A DNA stretch of 64,000 nt, from the NCBI GenBank assembly GCA_029721515.1, contig CM056555.1, positions 913,001 through 977,000 on the forward strand. Direction: 5' to 3'. The DNA is from Synanceia verrucosa (taxonomy: Eukaryota; Chordata; Actinopteri; Perciformes; Synanceiidae). Made by a program: the position numbers and the translations under genes. The notes below the pieces were generated by a model. It was given only the letters and a program-made list of their open reading frames with translations. It was not told where the DNA came from and made no database searches. This document shows positions 1-12,931 of this stretch, piece after piece; the first letter of the stretch is position 1; every line of letters begins with the position of its first letter.

Positions 1-3000
1 GCTTGATGACAGACAGGTCGCAAACACAGCCTATATTTCTGTAAAATTCACGATTGAGTTTATTATTGCTTTGGATACATAACAATCCAACGGTTGAGGG
101 TGATGGATGACATGCAGAGATGCCAGCTGACTGAAGCCATCATCACAAGCTCCCACAGAGCCCAGCTTTTCAAATTAAGAGCTGGCTCCCAAGCTGACAT
201 CCTGCCAAGGCCGACAGACTGCTGTCCATATTTTAATTGTTTATCATTGCAGCCATAATAGCTCTGTGTAACTATAACCCCTTTCTTAGTGGTGAAAAAA
301 ATAAAATATGAGTAAACACACTTCCCTCACACACAGGGTTTATACATAAAAATAAAATAGTTTTATAGCGATGGGATATTTTAACTGAGGCAGTTTAGCA
401 GGATAACGTCTGGATCTGTCTGTTTGTTTGGCTAAATTACATTTGGTCTGGTCACATCTCGAGCGTCTCAGTCGTGACAGATTCAATCTGGAGATGATGA
501 GATTTAAGAAAAACAGAAGAGAAAATATTAAATATTGTTTACTTCATACCTCTTGAGACTTTGTCGCCGTCAGTCTGTTGAGCCTCTCAAGGTCCGCTGG
601 TCTGGTTTATACTGGTGACTCAGCTGTTTTATTTTCCTTTATCCAGTGGACTGAATCAATATGAAGGCAGCTTGTGCCTTTCATAAAACAGTGAGGGAGA
701 AAACAACTAAAACCAACAGGGACAAGAGAACCGAACAAATGATGGACAGTAGAGCACAGTTGCCCGGGGCGACTGAGTTTCTCGACTGTCGAGCTACGAA
801 TAACATAGAGCCGTCCTGGAAAGTGAATGTTTGAGGTGAACAGTCACTTCAGCTTCAGGCAAAAAAAAAATAAAAAAAAAAAATAAAAACAGATATTTGA
901 ATATTTAATGCCTCTTAAAAGCAGCACTGCAAGTCACAATATTGTGACATTTAACACTGAGATGAAATGAAAAAAATGTCTTTTTAAGCCTTTTAAACCA
1001 CATCCCATTTTTAACCACAAAATTACAAAGAATGCATTTCTAAATAATTGTACATAGAAAATCATCTTTTCTTCCTTTTACACACAGTATGATCTGTGCT
1101 TTCATACCCTCCTCTCAACTAATTACAACCAACAACATCCATTCATTAAGAAAATGAACAAATCTGCAGCATTTAGAGATAAGGAAAAACTGTGTGGAGC
1201 TAGCGAGCCTTCAGGAAGTGTAAATTTACAGCTTAAGCTTAAGTGATGCCACCCTGCCCAAAAACACTTAAACAGACCTTATTTTAACCAGCACCATTCA
1301 AGGGTCACACACTGCTGTGTCTCCTCTATGGATGCAGAAGGTCGCTGGAACATTAATCAGTCAGCAGTCAGGAGGTTTTGGGTTCACGCACCACTGAGCA
1401 GCTCTCATAGGAATGAATGGGAGCTGTCGAGAGCAAGCTGCAGTCCTGCCCACTTTTTAATGGTCCAATCAAGTTAAACTATTACACTGAAATCTCTTTT
1501 CTGCAGGGGTGGGTATTGGCAAGGACTTCATGATACGGACCTCGATACTGAGTTACGATACATTGCGATATTTAAATATCAAAATATTCAGTTTGACTGG
1601 GGAAAACTGACAGTACAGGAGCTACAGCAGAGACGCTTTAACTTGCTTTTCACATGGACTTTAAGTATGAAGCTGAAACGACTCAGCAGCTGATCAATGA
1701 GTTCACTGACAGAAAATCTGCAACCAGAGTGCTAAACAAAATTATGATCCCACCAGCCAATGTAAAGGGTTTACCATGATGTCCTAAAAAAAACTGTATC
1801 GCTGAATAAATTCAAATTGTTTTAAGTTTCTGTAACGATTAATCCACCAGTATGTGCAAACTCTTCAATTAGAAAACACAGCAACATTATTATTTTCAGA
1901 TTGTGATGCAGTTAAAAAAAAAGCAATTTGAAGTCAACAAACACTTTTCACTGTTTTATGATGTTTGTGATGTTATAGAAGAAATGATCAAAATTGTTCT
2001 TTGTAGCCCGAAGGAGAAGCATAAGCCGTGAGTAGAGAGGATGAAATAACATAAAACAAGAGACAGAACAACGGACGACAAAGGGAGTATTTTTCTCTTT
2101 ACAAAATAACTATTGATCTGCACTTTTAACACCTTAATGTCTGTCTGTCCTAAAAGCAGTGAGAGCAAATCAGTGTGGGGGAACGCTCGTCTGCAGGAGC
2201 TGCATGGTTTGAACGCTGTGACATCACAAATGGCGAATGGATTTACACTGACTGATACGTGACCAAATATGGCCAAACTTCTACCTCACATGACTGCAAC
2301 CTGACGGGACATTTTACACTAATCAATGCTTCACTGTGTCCTGTTAATGGTCAGCCTGCTCAGTGTGAAGCCTTCCTGGGACACCTGAATAGACCAGATA
2401 TATATATATATCATTCCTGGTATTAATAACACACACAGCAGGATGGGCGGCTTTGTAAAATGGCTTACATAACATATCTGCACAGAAAATCCTTCTGGTA
2501 GAAGAGGTCATAAAAATGTGCAGGAACAGACGAGAGGAACTTGATTTTCTTTCAGAACTGCTGAAACAGATGTGAACACTTCACTGTTTAATTTTATGTC
2601 AGCAGCACAACACTGTTTCTGTACAAAGAAATCCATTTCCCCTCTGTGATCACCCTCGTCAATAAAACAGAAGTGGTGCTTTGTTGGCTTTGCAGCCATT
2701 ATGCATATTATTTCACAGCATTTTTAGTTCATTGTTTCTGTGGCTTCAGTGTGCATCGCACCCCTCTGGGTGTGCTCTCCGGTGTTAAATGGCCCTTGTC
2801 TCGTTGAGGAAAAAAAAGGAAATATGAAGACAGTAATGAAGGAAGAGGAAGAGAAAAGAAAAACAAGCTATTTATAAGTTTATGACACAACGCCAATGAC
2901 GCAAGACCGAAACAAGAAGAAAGAGAGGAAAATACAGATTGATGAAGGGATAAAAACAGAGTGGATAACTGGAGAAATGACAGCAATCATGAGCTAAAGT

Positions 3001-3033
3001 GCTTCATCGTGAGTCCTTGGGAAACCTGAAAGT
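1..3033. other. Gene-free AT-rich stretch
   Basis: I see no exon with convincing splice sites and protein-like content here. Open frames on either strand are short and low in complexity. The stretch holds A-rich tracts (860-892), a short AT run near 2399-2411 and a degenerate mobile-element fragment starting at 1504, listed separately. Confidence 0.6.
1504..1850. mobile_element. Truncated hAT-like MITE fragment (CAGGGGTGGG end)
   Basis: A terminus reading CAGGGGTGGGTATTGGCAAG starts at 1504 and is followed by cytosine-poor sequence rich in GATAC and CGATA words. The same beginning (GTGGGTATT then CAAAGACTTCA) occurs in the complete element at 30488-30904. No matching right end is visible, so this is probably a truncated relative. 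The right boundary given is approximate. Confidence 0.45.
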
Positions 3034-3390
<357 letters not shown>

Positions 3391-3500
3391 CATCACATCA
3401 TTTTGAGAGCTTCCACAAAAACACAGCACTTCACAAACGGAAGGACGTCTGAAGTGGCCTCAGGTCCAGTGAACATCACATGAGGTTGGAAAATAACATC

Positions 3501-4801
3501 CAGTGATGGGAACGCATTACAGCTTAACTTAATTAATCACATTACTAATCAAAAAGCATGTTGTTACTTTACAACTCTCTTCATAACAGGAGCAGAGAAA
3601 AACAAAAGTCTCTTTTCCTGTTTGATCAATTTTCATCATGACTTTGACTTTAGAGCTGGAGCTCATGGACAAAGATGGAGCAGCTGTTAAGACGTCTTTA
3701 GAGGGTGGAAATATGAACATTACTGAGGATTTATTGATCTAAAGGAACCAGAACGAGAAGACTTTTACTGTGAAGGGCTGTTTGGGCTGATGTTCACTAC
3801 TTCCTGTCAGCTGTGAGATATTAAAGAACAGAAAAGACTAAGAGAGATCTGGTGTCCATCCTCCTTTTATTACAATAAGGAGCTTTACTTTGAAACGATC
3901 TGCTGTCTGTCCTCCTTTTATTACAATAAGGAGCTTTACTTTGAAACGATCTGCTGTCTGTCCTCCTTTTATTACAATAAGGAGCTTTACTTTGAAACGA
4001 TCTGCTGTCTGTCCTCCTTTTATGACAATAAGGAGCTTTACTTTGAAACTATCTGCTGTCTGTCCTCCTTTTATGACAATAAGGAGCTTTACTTTGAAAC
4101 TATCTGCTGTCTGTCCTCCTTTTATTACAGTAAGGAGCTTTACTTTGAAATGATCTGCTGTCTGTCCTCCTTTTATGACAATAAGGAGCTTTACTTTGAA
4201 ACGATCTGCTGTCTGTCCTCCTTTTATTACAGTAAGGAGCTTTACTTTGAAATGATCTGCTGTCTGTCCTCCTTTTATGACAATAAGGAGCTTTACTTTG
4301 AAACGATCTGCTGTCCATCCTCCTTTTATTACAGTAAGGAGCTTTACTTTGAAATGATCTGCTGTCTGTCCTCCTTTTATGACAATAAGGAGCTTTACTT
4401 TGAAACGATCTGCTGTCTGTCCTCCTTTTATTACAATAAGGAGCTTTACTTTGAAACGATCTGCTGTCTGTCCTCCTTTTATTACAATAAGGAGCTTTAC
4501 TTTGAAACTATCTGCTGTCTGTCCTCCTTTTATGACAATAAGGAGCTTTACTTTGAAACGATCTGCTGTCCGTCCTCCTTTTATGACAATAAGGAGCTTT
4601 ACTTTGAAACGATCTGCTGTCCGTCCTCCTTTTATTACAATAAGGAGCTTTACTTTGAAATGATCTGGTATCTCAGGTGACGTTACAGAGTAATACTAAA
4701 GTAATGTGATTAGTAGTGAAAGTAATAATATTCAGCAGTAAGTTATTCAGTAAAGTAAGAAGGTTTTTTAAAAGGTTTTTGGAGTAACGACCCCAGCACT
4801 G
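3501..4801. mobile_element. hAT-like non-autonomous element carrying a 51-bp tandem array
   Basis: The left end at 3501 reads CAGTGATGGGAACGCATTAC. The right end, read on the minus strand from 4801, gives CAGTGCTGGGGTCGTTAC. These inverted termini match the CAGTGNTGGG style of fish hAT elements. Candidate 8-bp flanks are ataacatc and cttccatc (5 of 8 identical), consistent with a decayed target duplication. No transposase frame is present. Most of the interior is a tandem array of 51-bp units. A second copy of the same interior and right flank lies at 51868-53010. Confidence 0.7.
3848..4669 (+). repeat. 51-bp tandem array, about 16 units
   Basis: The unit contains CTGCTGTCTGTCCTCC, then TTTTAT(T/G)ACAATAAGGAG, then CTTTACTTTGAAA. 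Its length of 51 (17 codons) means any stop-free frame stays open through the whole array, which explains the repetitive 60-176 residue frames seen on both strands. Between about 4100 and 4400, units alternate between two variants (ATTACAGT...AAATG and ATGACAAT...AAACG), forming a 102-bp dimer repeated about three times. Confidence 0.95.
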
Positions 4802-6935
4802 CTTCCATCCTGACATGTCATCACCTGATTTGTCTTATTATAATACAAATATAAAACAGGGATTATTTGGAGGCTGAAAAAAAGGATGTTATTATATTAC
4901 TTCTATTGATTCCTTCACCTTTGTCACACATTGTTATTTATGGCGGAGTGGCGGAAAATGTCCAAATTTCAGTTGACAAAGGTGCTTTAAATAGAGAGTT
5001 AAGGGTCTGAATACTTTATAATTATGTTGATGTGAGAATTATTTTTCAAAAATGTCTGAAATAATTTGTCATTATCGAACAGATTGATAAACAGACAGGA
5101 AACTTGAAATGTGTATTTGGTATTCAGGGCAGCGTGTTGACTTGTGAACGGAGGCTGAATCCTTCCTGAATGATCTGTAGCTCACCGTCCATGATGTCAT
5201 GAAAAGCTCCTCGTTATAGATTCTTCAGGTCTATGAAGTGATGTTGCATCAGAAGGATTAACACATTCCTGTTTTTTAATGATAGCGATGGTGGAGCGCG
5301 CTACGCTTTCTAGTCCCCACAGAGGTTTTCACTGGGGTTGAGAACGCCATCGAATATGATTCATTTTCATATTCATCAAACATTTAGTGACCTCTAATGC
5401 CCTGTGCATAAAAATATTATAACCCTGGAAGACGCAACTCTCATCAGCGATGACCATGTCAGAAAGTATCATGTCACAGTAACACTACAATTTCTATTAT
5501 TAATATAGTATTATTATTATTGTTGTTACAAAGAAATGACAGCAGAACTACAATAAACTGAATTATATACCTGATAAAAACAAATAGCACACAACAAGCA
5601 GATGTTATATAAAGTATGTTTGTTTAATAATGTCCTATGATTACTTACAAACTGTAAGCTGCTCCTCTACTTTTAATCTGTCTATATGATGAATACCGTA
5701 CACTACTAGTTCTGTGCTATTAACCTTTCAGATTAATTTGAATGATTAAAATAAATCACCAACTTTATAAATTGGATTTCAAAATTGTGAAAGAACAAGC
5801 TGCAGTGAAACGCCTGGGGTTGAATGCATACTCATATACTCTCATAATTATTACTTTTTATGTCGGCCCTTATTGTTATGTTGCACTACATGTACTAACA
5901 CTTTGCTCCTATAACACAGTAAATTTCCTGTTTGTGCGACAGATAAAGGATTATTTAATCATATTTTACAGACTTTCCAAACGCTATAAAACCAAACTGA
6001 TCAAATTGTGCCGGGGTTGTGACGCTCTAAACTATTGATCCACCGTTTGCTGCAACAGTAGGGATGGAGGCAGAGCTCATGATGTGAAACAAGTTAAACT
6101 ATCGGATAACAGCAGAAAATAGAGGTGAACAGACGGACAGTAACACCTGGATGTGTCCCGGTACGCTAAAGCTCACTTTAACCGTCTAACGCCACAATTT
6201 ACCCAAATGATAAATGTGAAAAGTCAGAAAAACATGATCATTCGCTGTAATGAAACAAATGGACCAAAACAATGCAACACTATTCAAGCCAGCACTGTTC
6301 CCTTTGTGTACGGTCCTCCAAAGAAAATAACAGCATCAGTACTTTCAGTAAATATACAAGGTATGTCTGCGCTCAAAGCCCTCAGCGAGTGAACGTTTTC
6401 AATGATGTCATCCATTCATGTGGACACACATGTAGTCAGTGACTTGGTGAAAGATGACTCAGCAGATGACTGAAGCTCCTGCCAACTGTGTCCTAATTAT
6501 AAATCCCATTTCTAAGTGGCTAAGATCTTTTCCTCCTCCCGTCCTCACCCAAAATCAAGTTTAACTGGGCTGCATCTGGAAACATGTCCAGAGCATCCAA
6601 ACATCAGCATTTTATTAATTTACTGCTTCCTTTGCTTTGTCTCCTGTCTGCATGCTGATGATGAAATGTTTTGTTTGTTTATAATGGCATAACAGTGGTG
6701 TAGTCTGGTTTATTCTAGTTTATTCTATACTCATGTGTGGCTGTATGAAGTATGCAGGGATTTTAGCCTCATGTTACTGGGAATTTTGACACTGTTCTGA
6801 TGCATTTTAGTGATGTGTTTGACTATAAGTCCCATATTCATGAAAAGAACCATGTGACAGTTACTTGGTAGAGGAAGAACTGAATGAATAAATGCAGAGT
6901 TTTCTTCAGAAATATGAGCTAATATGTGGAGAAAA
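4802..6935. other. Gene-free stretch
   Basis: AT-rich sequence without splice-supported coding potential. The longest plus-strand frame (98 codons from 5742) has AT-driven composition and no recognisable domain. I see no RNA gene here. Confidence 0.5.
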
Positions 6936-7212
6936 GTGAGCTAGCTTATAAACTATGGACAAAGCTAGGACTAGCTAACAGGCTAATGTTCCAGAACTTT
7001 CCATCACATGAACCACTAACAGACCCACCTTACCTATGAAAGAACTGGTGACAAACTGTCCACTCTTCACTTCTTTCTCCTGTCTTTGCTTTTTTCTTTT
7101 CTTTTTTTCCTCCCTGACTTTTCAGACATCCTGTCATCTCCTGCTCCACTCTGTGAAAAGTTAGCTCTCTGCAGGCTGTCTGATGGAGCAGCTGGACTGA
7201 ACCATTCTACTG
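6936..7212. repeat. Interspersed repeat, copy 1 (pair with 37860-38108)
   Basis: About 275 bp, from AAAGTGAGCTAGCTTATAAA to GCTGGACTGAACCATTCTAC. It is nearly identical, in the same orientation, to 37860-38108. The flanks differ, so this is a dispersed element rather than a segmental duplication. The family is not identified. The frames that cross it on both strands belong to the repeat. Confidence 0.8.
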
Positions 7213-7539
7213 AATACGGGGGGGGGAAATGTTTCCAAAACAAACTTAGTCTTACCAACACACTGTGAATAAAATATGTGACTGTCATATTTTATTTTGT
7301 CAGTATTATAATTATATTAGGGGTCTCTCTGGGCTCCTGTCAATCATGGACCCCTAGAATCCATGCTGATACGTATCTTTGTGCATTTGTAGTGGTTATA
7401 CGGTAATTCAGGATGTTTTGTAGTGGGTGTGCAGTGTATACATGTGTATCACATGGACTACATATAGGAGCTTAAAGAAGTTGGATAAAGGTAAAGAATG
7501 TCTGAAATTCTAGTCTAATATCTGTGTTTTATTGCCATA

Positions 7540-7602
7540 CGACTTGTCCAGGGTTCACCTTGCCTTTCACCCTATGACAGCTGGGATAGACTCCAGCCCT
7601 GA
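7540..7602 (+). mobile_element. Fragment of SINE 3-prime tail
   Basis: The words GACTTGTCCAGGGT, ACAGCTGGGATAGACTCCAG and CCCT match, in order, the distal part of the full SINE at 25290-25653 (CGACTTGTCCAGGGTGTACA ... GACAGCTGGGATAGGCTCCA). The tRNA head is absent, so this is a 5-prime-truncated or decayed copy. Confidence 0.75.
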
Positions 7603-8397
7603 ATTATCAACTTATGAGGCTGACAACTTGTTAAATGTACTCTGTTCATATTTTGATGAGTGGGTCCCTGGTTTGTTCGCATTAATAATACACATTACTG
7701 CCAGTGGCTTCACAATTTTACTGATCGACCGGCTGCAGCGATGCACAACGCCAAAGTTTAACGTGGGGAGGAAGACGACAAACTACTGTAGAAAGCAGGG
7801 AGGCAATCAATAATCAAGTTTCAGCATCTGAGTCTTTTATGAGTTGTTTTATGCAGAGAGAAGAAATTAATTAAAACACGTTCTGCAGGCCTCACTGACA
7901 CCTCTTAGTGTACGGTGTTTTTAGAAACAGTTACCATGGTTACCAAATTGCATTTACATACACCTGAACTTTAACCCAAACCTTCACCAGAGTTGTTCTA
8001 GTTTCTCAGATCTCTTAGCTAACTTTTCTATGTCATGAACAATGTACTCGCATTGCAAGTAAAAATCAGCATTCCCAACTTGTTCTACAATCACTAATCA
8101 GACTCACAGTGATGAGATGTCCATTTCCCAAATTTGATGAGATTGTCTTGGAGTGGCTCCCTCCTTTACTTCTCTGTAACTCATTTGATAAAGGACTGGG
8201 AGGGCTTCACATAACTAAATTCAGATCCCATTTGGATTTAATCAAGCCAGGGGGCAGAAGAGAAGATTGAACAAAAGCATCCCGTCTATTTCAGGCCTCC
8301 CACCATTTCTTACGCTCCTGAAGATAATTTAGGTGAAAATGTTTTAAGAACAGCTGTGTTCTTAAAAGGTGCACTGTTTAAGTCCCATGAATTGAAT

Positions 8398-8695
8398 GTC
8401 ACCATGACGTCACCCACTAGTTTGGGAACTGCCTTCTTGAAGCCTCAAGTTCGGCATTTTGCTGGTCGCTATCTTGGTATTTTGCAACCAGTGGCTGCTT
8501 TATGCTTCCCTACTGTATGGTCTGTTTTACTCTAAATAGAACCACAATTCACTAAATGAGCATCATGTTGTATTAGAGAAGACTTGAAACTAGAGACTGA
8601 GATCATAAACTCATGTTTACAATGTTTACTGAGGGAATAAATCAAGAGAGAAGTAGAATCATTTTCATAGACTTCAATACAATCTGACTTCTTTT
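8398..8695 (+). repeat. Dispersed repeat, inverted relative to 36815-37060
   Basis: Shared words with the reverse complement of 36815-37060 include CTAGAGACTGAGATCATAAA, CTCATGTTTACAATGTTTAC and TGAGGGAATAAATCAAGA. It is an old interspersed repeat of undetermined class with approximate boundaries. Confidence 0.7.
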
Positions 8696-8744
8696 AGCAA
8701 CCATCCACATAACTACTTTTATCTCATGCTTATGATCGAGCATT

Positions 8745-8876
8745 TAAATTTTTTTTTATCCTTTTGCACTGTATGTTCTTTTAGCAATTTTAGTAAGCTA
8801 AATGTTCTTTGTTTGCTTTGAAATGTTTGTGTATATGTATGAAATGTGCTATATAAATAAAGCTGCCTTGCCTTAA
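8745..8876 (+). repeat. Retroposon-like 3-prime tail
   Basis: The stretch ends in GTGCTATATAAATAAAGCTG followed by CCTTGCCTT. This resembles common fish retroposon ends that finish with an AATAAA-containing segment and a short simple tail. There is no associated reading frame. Confidence 0.5.
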
Positions 8877-10328
8877 GATGTGCACATTGCCCTCTGCCTT
8901 GTCCACTTTGCCCAAACAAATATTTCCAGTCATCAGTTATAGAAGGCCAGCTGATAACTAAGAGAAGGGCAAGAATACGTAAAACTTGACCACACTACTG
9001 CTGCTGCTCTATAAGCTCATGTATGGTGGCTACATTGTGTTTACATGGCCCCTGTAACACGACATTTTGAGAGTTTGTTTATGGGATTGAAACCATGAGG
9101 GGGCTGATGCTACATGTAGGCAGAACGGCAGCGATAGAACGTTTGCTGATCCAGCGGTCGGGGTAGTTTCTCTGGATCAGAGCTGAACACGAGTTGTTCC
9201 AGCTAAGCGCTAACCCACTCTCCTGGTGGAGGGGTGTTGTTTTCTTGTTTCTGCCACTTTGGATTTAATCCAATAAGCGAACTATCGAACACATGCAGAC
9301 CTTGTATGTTCAATGCACGAGCCCTCAGGGCACCACTACTTCTTCATCAGCTCACGTTGGACTGAAAGCAACTGGAAGCTTCAGTGTCTCACCATAAGCT
9401 CTGGGGATACAAGACATAATGCGCCAGGGCTAGGTGTTAGCATGCTAATTTCAGTAGAAACACAACACTTCACATCGTCAGCACTTTAACCTCCTCACAT
9501 CCTGTTGATAATGCTCGCTCTTTTTTATGTTTTAACCTAAAGCTCTGGCCAGATCTTACACCTTTAAAAACACGTTGTTTCAGTCGCATTTATTGATGAC
9601 TAAAGACAGACGCTTTGCTTTTTTTAATGAAACACCAAATGCACATTACTGAGTACACGTCATGCCCTCTATTAACACAGTGCAAAACTGAGAAAGAGAG
9701 AGAGGTAGATGAAAGTAAAGACAGGAGGAGAGATGAAAGACAGTCACAGCAGAACGGTGTTAGGTATGAAGCGACCTCATCCAATGACACAAATAGGTCG
9801 GTTTCAACACAGTTTGATGCATTGAGTGTTGCACCACTTTGCTTTTGCTGCGAGGACAAGAGCGTGATTAGCAGCTTGATGTCACAGCACTTCGTGTCGT
9901 TCACCACCTCTGTCTTACAACTGTCACCGCCTGAGGGCAGATGAGATTTTGCAGTCTGTGTGCATGCATGCATCTGTGTATGACTTTAATGTCCTTAACA
10001 TTTAAAGCTATTTGGGCACCCTGCTTCAGTCCTTTACTCAACAAGGCATGTGCTGGTTTAACAGGCAGTGTGTCTGCTTGGGACAAAACTGTCATCAGAT
10101 CAGATTAACAGATACTAAAACTGATACGCTCCTGTGGCTGTTCACAGTACAGCCAATGTGATGTATAAAAATGGTAAAATAAAGTTAAAAAAGGTTGGCC
10201 CACCCATATTGAAAACATTTAGCCTTCAGTGGTATCTAGGCATGCTGTTTGAATCTTAAAATGAAGAAAGAGTCAGGGTTCAAATTATCATCCAGAGTAG
10301 CAAAAACACTGATATCTGTGTGTCCTGT

Positions 10329-10780
10329 TTAACTCTTTGAGTTCCAGCTGTTTTATAAAACAGAAAGTGTCTTGTTCCAGTGTTTTTGTCCATTTTGAGT
10401 CATATTTCTAGACCCACAGAATATTTTGTACTATGTCTCTGAAAACACTGAATAGCTCAAATGAAAGAAGAGACTCTCTATTTCATCATGAAAAAATGTT
10501 TGTTTTTACCTTGTTCCATTCTTGTTTTATCAGAGGTAGAGTAGAGGACACTTTCACCAAAATCACCACTTTTTCTCCACATTCTGTTTGTTTTGCTCTC
10601 TAATCTCGATCGTCTCCACTTCCTGTTTTGATCTCTGTGGTGTATACCATCTCTTTATGCTCTGACTACAAATCCCAGAAGCCCCAGTATTACTCACAGG
10701 CTGTGTGAGAGCGCCCTCTAGTGCCTGCTGCTGAAAAAAACATTTAGGCATATTTATACATCGATGGCACTCAAGCGTTG
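10329..10780 (+). mobile_element. TTAA-type MITE, copy A
   Basis: It starts with TTAACTCTTTGAGTTCCAGC and ends near 10780 with TGGCACTCAAGCGTTG, a decayed inverted terminus. The internal marker words are shared with the other copies: GTCATATTTCTAGACCCACA, TTTCATCATGAAAAAATG, CTCTGTGGTGTATACC and GAGCGCCCTCTAGTGCCTGC. Compare copy B, whose termini are best preserved. Confidence 0.85.
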
Positions 10781-11970
10781 TATTGTATGTAATGATGTAT
10801 AAATGTTTATGGCACTCTAAGACTTAAGTGAGACAACAGTCACAGAGTGATTTTTCATCTTTGTTTCCTAAACCTAACCTAACCTAATAATGCACATAGA
10901 AACTCAGCAAAGTGCAGCAGCTTAGTGCAGAGAGGACACACATTCAACACAATGTGTTTATGGGACTTCGTTTAAATGAAAAATCCACAGGGCGCCCTAA
11001 AGTGGCATATTTCCTCAACCAGGATGAAAAACATTACCTGCTGCTTGTGATCACGATGCCACTGCTGACTGTAAACGACATCGGCAGGATGGAAATAAGC
11101 TCCACACCCACCACAGAAAAAAGGCTGAACCAAACACAGACTGAAAATGACCTGACAATTCATTATCAAGCTAGAACACTCATTATGGAAATGCATGTCA
11201 CATTTGCACTGAATCCTGTGAGCACCAGAAATTAAATTACATTCACCCTGACGACACATCAAGAAGGCATCAGGAAAGTCAGAGACTATTAACTCATCAC
11301 TTCATGATTAGAAACCACTGAAGGACATGAGAGTATGTTTGTTTTTGGGTGAATCAGCCCTTTAAATTCCCTCTGAATGAAGTAAACCTGTTTGTTTTTG
11401 GGGCTTTCAAACACCTGGTGATGTCACACATTTATCATGTGCAAAACCATCCACTGTACCAACCATTCATTGTATCGTGAGTCTTTGATTTTCTGCTTCA
11501 TTTACAGCGTTTCTCACATTTCCTGCTAATCTGTATGAGGGTACATATCTTTCACAGCCTGCAGACAATGATGCTGACATTTTCCTCCAAACACCTGATA
11601 CGGTATGTTCCTACATTAGCAAAGCAAAGAGACAGAAAGAGAAGAGCACAGATACATCCTGCTGGGTTACTGTTTGCAGCAGATGTCAGAAACGACTAGC
11701 AGCTCAGTCACTTATGATATGACTTTCGTTTAATGTTGCGCTGCTTCTTTCTTGCACATAAAAATTCAGGTACAGATTCTTCCTACACCTGCCTTTAAAA
11801 ACCTGCTAACGTTGATCCTGGTGATTCTTCACAGAGAATGAAGACCAGTCAGCTGATGCTCAGAACAAACAGTGGATTAACCCACACTGTCAGCTGTACA
11901 CTGGACCAGGAGCTCTGTGTGTTTTTGCTGCCTGTATATAACTTCTCATAGTTCATATACTGTGCAGCTT
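10781..11970. other. Intergenic and probable 3-prime UTR of the receptor gene
   Basis: The right part, next to the receptor stop codon at 11971, should be its minus-strand 3-prime UTR. A possible ATTAAA signal (reverse complement) lies at 11729-11734, about 240 bp after the stop. No other gene is seen. Two overlapping frames at 10912-11262 have no supporting features. Confidence 0.4.
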
Positions 11971-12931
11971 TCACAGGCTGGTCATATCGGTTGTTCCATC
12001 CTCCCTGTCTCCAACTGGAGAGCAGGTTTGTGATGTTTCCCTTCTGTGCTGTCCATCTCTGCCCATGGTAATGACGTCTCTCTTATCAGCTGACAGACTA
12101 TATATTCTGTCCCCCGAATGCCTCCTCAAAGGCACCAAGTCTATTTGCACAGACTGGATTTTTAAAGGTAATGATCCAGAGTGTCTCCTTGTGGGCAGGA
12201 AGTCTGTTCTTTGGATGGACTGCTGCAGCATGTGGAGCTGGCAGGGGAACAGGGAGCTGTCGCAAACACTGGGACTGGACCGACACCAGTCTGAGATGCT
12301 GTGGTCGGACCCCGCCCGGCTGTCTGAGCTGTCTCCGACCTTCTGCCCAAGTCCCTGGACCCCAGCCAAGCTCAGCAGCCTGGGGATTGTCACGATGGAT
12401 GCCGACGCCGCCACAGCGGCAATATGGTGGCATTCAGCGGCAGTCCCTTTGGTGTCTGTAATCACTGAGGCGGGAGACGCCACCGCAGCTGAGCTGGAGA
12501 ACGAGGACGAGCCAAAGAAGGCGGCGACCTTCTGGTAGTATCGCGTTCGTATCACTTTCGCCGAGCGGTACAGATCCCCTATGAAGCAGTAACAGATGGG
12601 GTTGAGGCTGGAGTTTGTCAGGCCCAGCCACTGGGCGAACGGCCGGGTCTGCAGGAGCCAAGATGGCGGCCTTTCCTCGCAGTCAATCCAAAGGTCAATC
12701 AAGTAGAGCGGCAGCCAGGACACGGCGAACAGCAGCACCAGGCACACCACCATCTTTGCGATCTTCTGGCGCGTCTTGAGGCGCGAGGCGTGCAGGGCTT
12801 CGCTGCGAGGATCGAGGTCCGCGAATGTGGATTTCTTCCCTCCCCAAAGCCGTCTGCCAGTTAGGAAGCCAATGGTGAGGTTAAAGGTCACCGGCAGGCA
12901 GTAGAGCATCACAAAGAGCAGCACATTGTAT
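11971..12931 (-). CDS. Receptor exon 2 (TM5 to C-terminus)
   Basis: The acceptor is a pyrimidine-rich TTTTCTTCCACAG just before 12931. Joined to exon 1 in phase 2 it gives ...LKQG-YNVLLFVMLY, running into TM5. It covers TM5-TM7, helix 8 (DLYRSAKVIRTRYYQK) and the long tail, with the stop at 11971-11973. The G+C-rich tail produces several overlapping antisense frames that should be ignored. Confidence 0.93.

Larger units (their letters stand above)
7213..10328. other. Gene-free stretch with retroposon debris
   Basis: It holds a SINE tail fragment (7540-7602), a dispersed repeat (8398-8695) and a retroposon-like 3-prime tail (8745-8876), listed separately. The remaining sequence has only short frames. 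A 127-codon minus-strand frame at 9590-9973 lacks splice context and recognisable motifs. Confidence 0.5.

Noticed and set aside
4100..4680. Repetitive 72-176 residue frames with 17-residue periodicity
   Set aside because: The 51-bp tandem period is a multiple of three, so frames stay open by arithmetic. The array lies inside a transposon-like element.
5742..6038. 98-residue plus-strand frame
   Set aside because: AT-driven composition, no domain, no splice signals or promoter features.
9590..9973. 127-residue minus-strand frame
   Set aside because: Overlaps an equally long plus-strand frame, and neither shows motifs or exon boundaries.
10563..10751. Recurring 60-ish residue protein (starts FFQQQALEGAL...) in several places
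   Set aside because: It is the translated interior of the TTAA-type MITE, present in each copy; not a conserved gene.
12065..12538. 157-residue plus-strand frame and other overlapping frames
   Set aside because: Antisense and shifted-frame shadows of the G+C-rich receptor tail exon.
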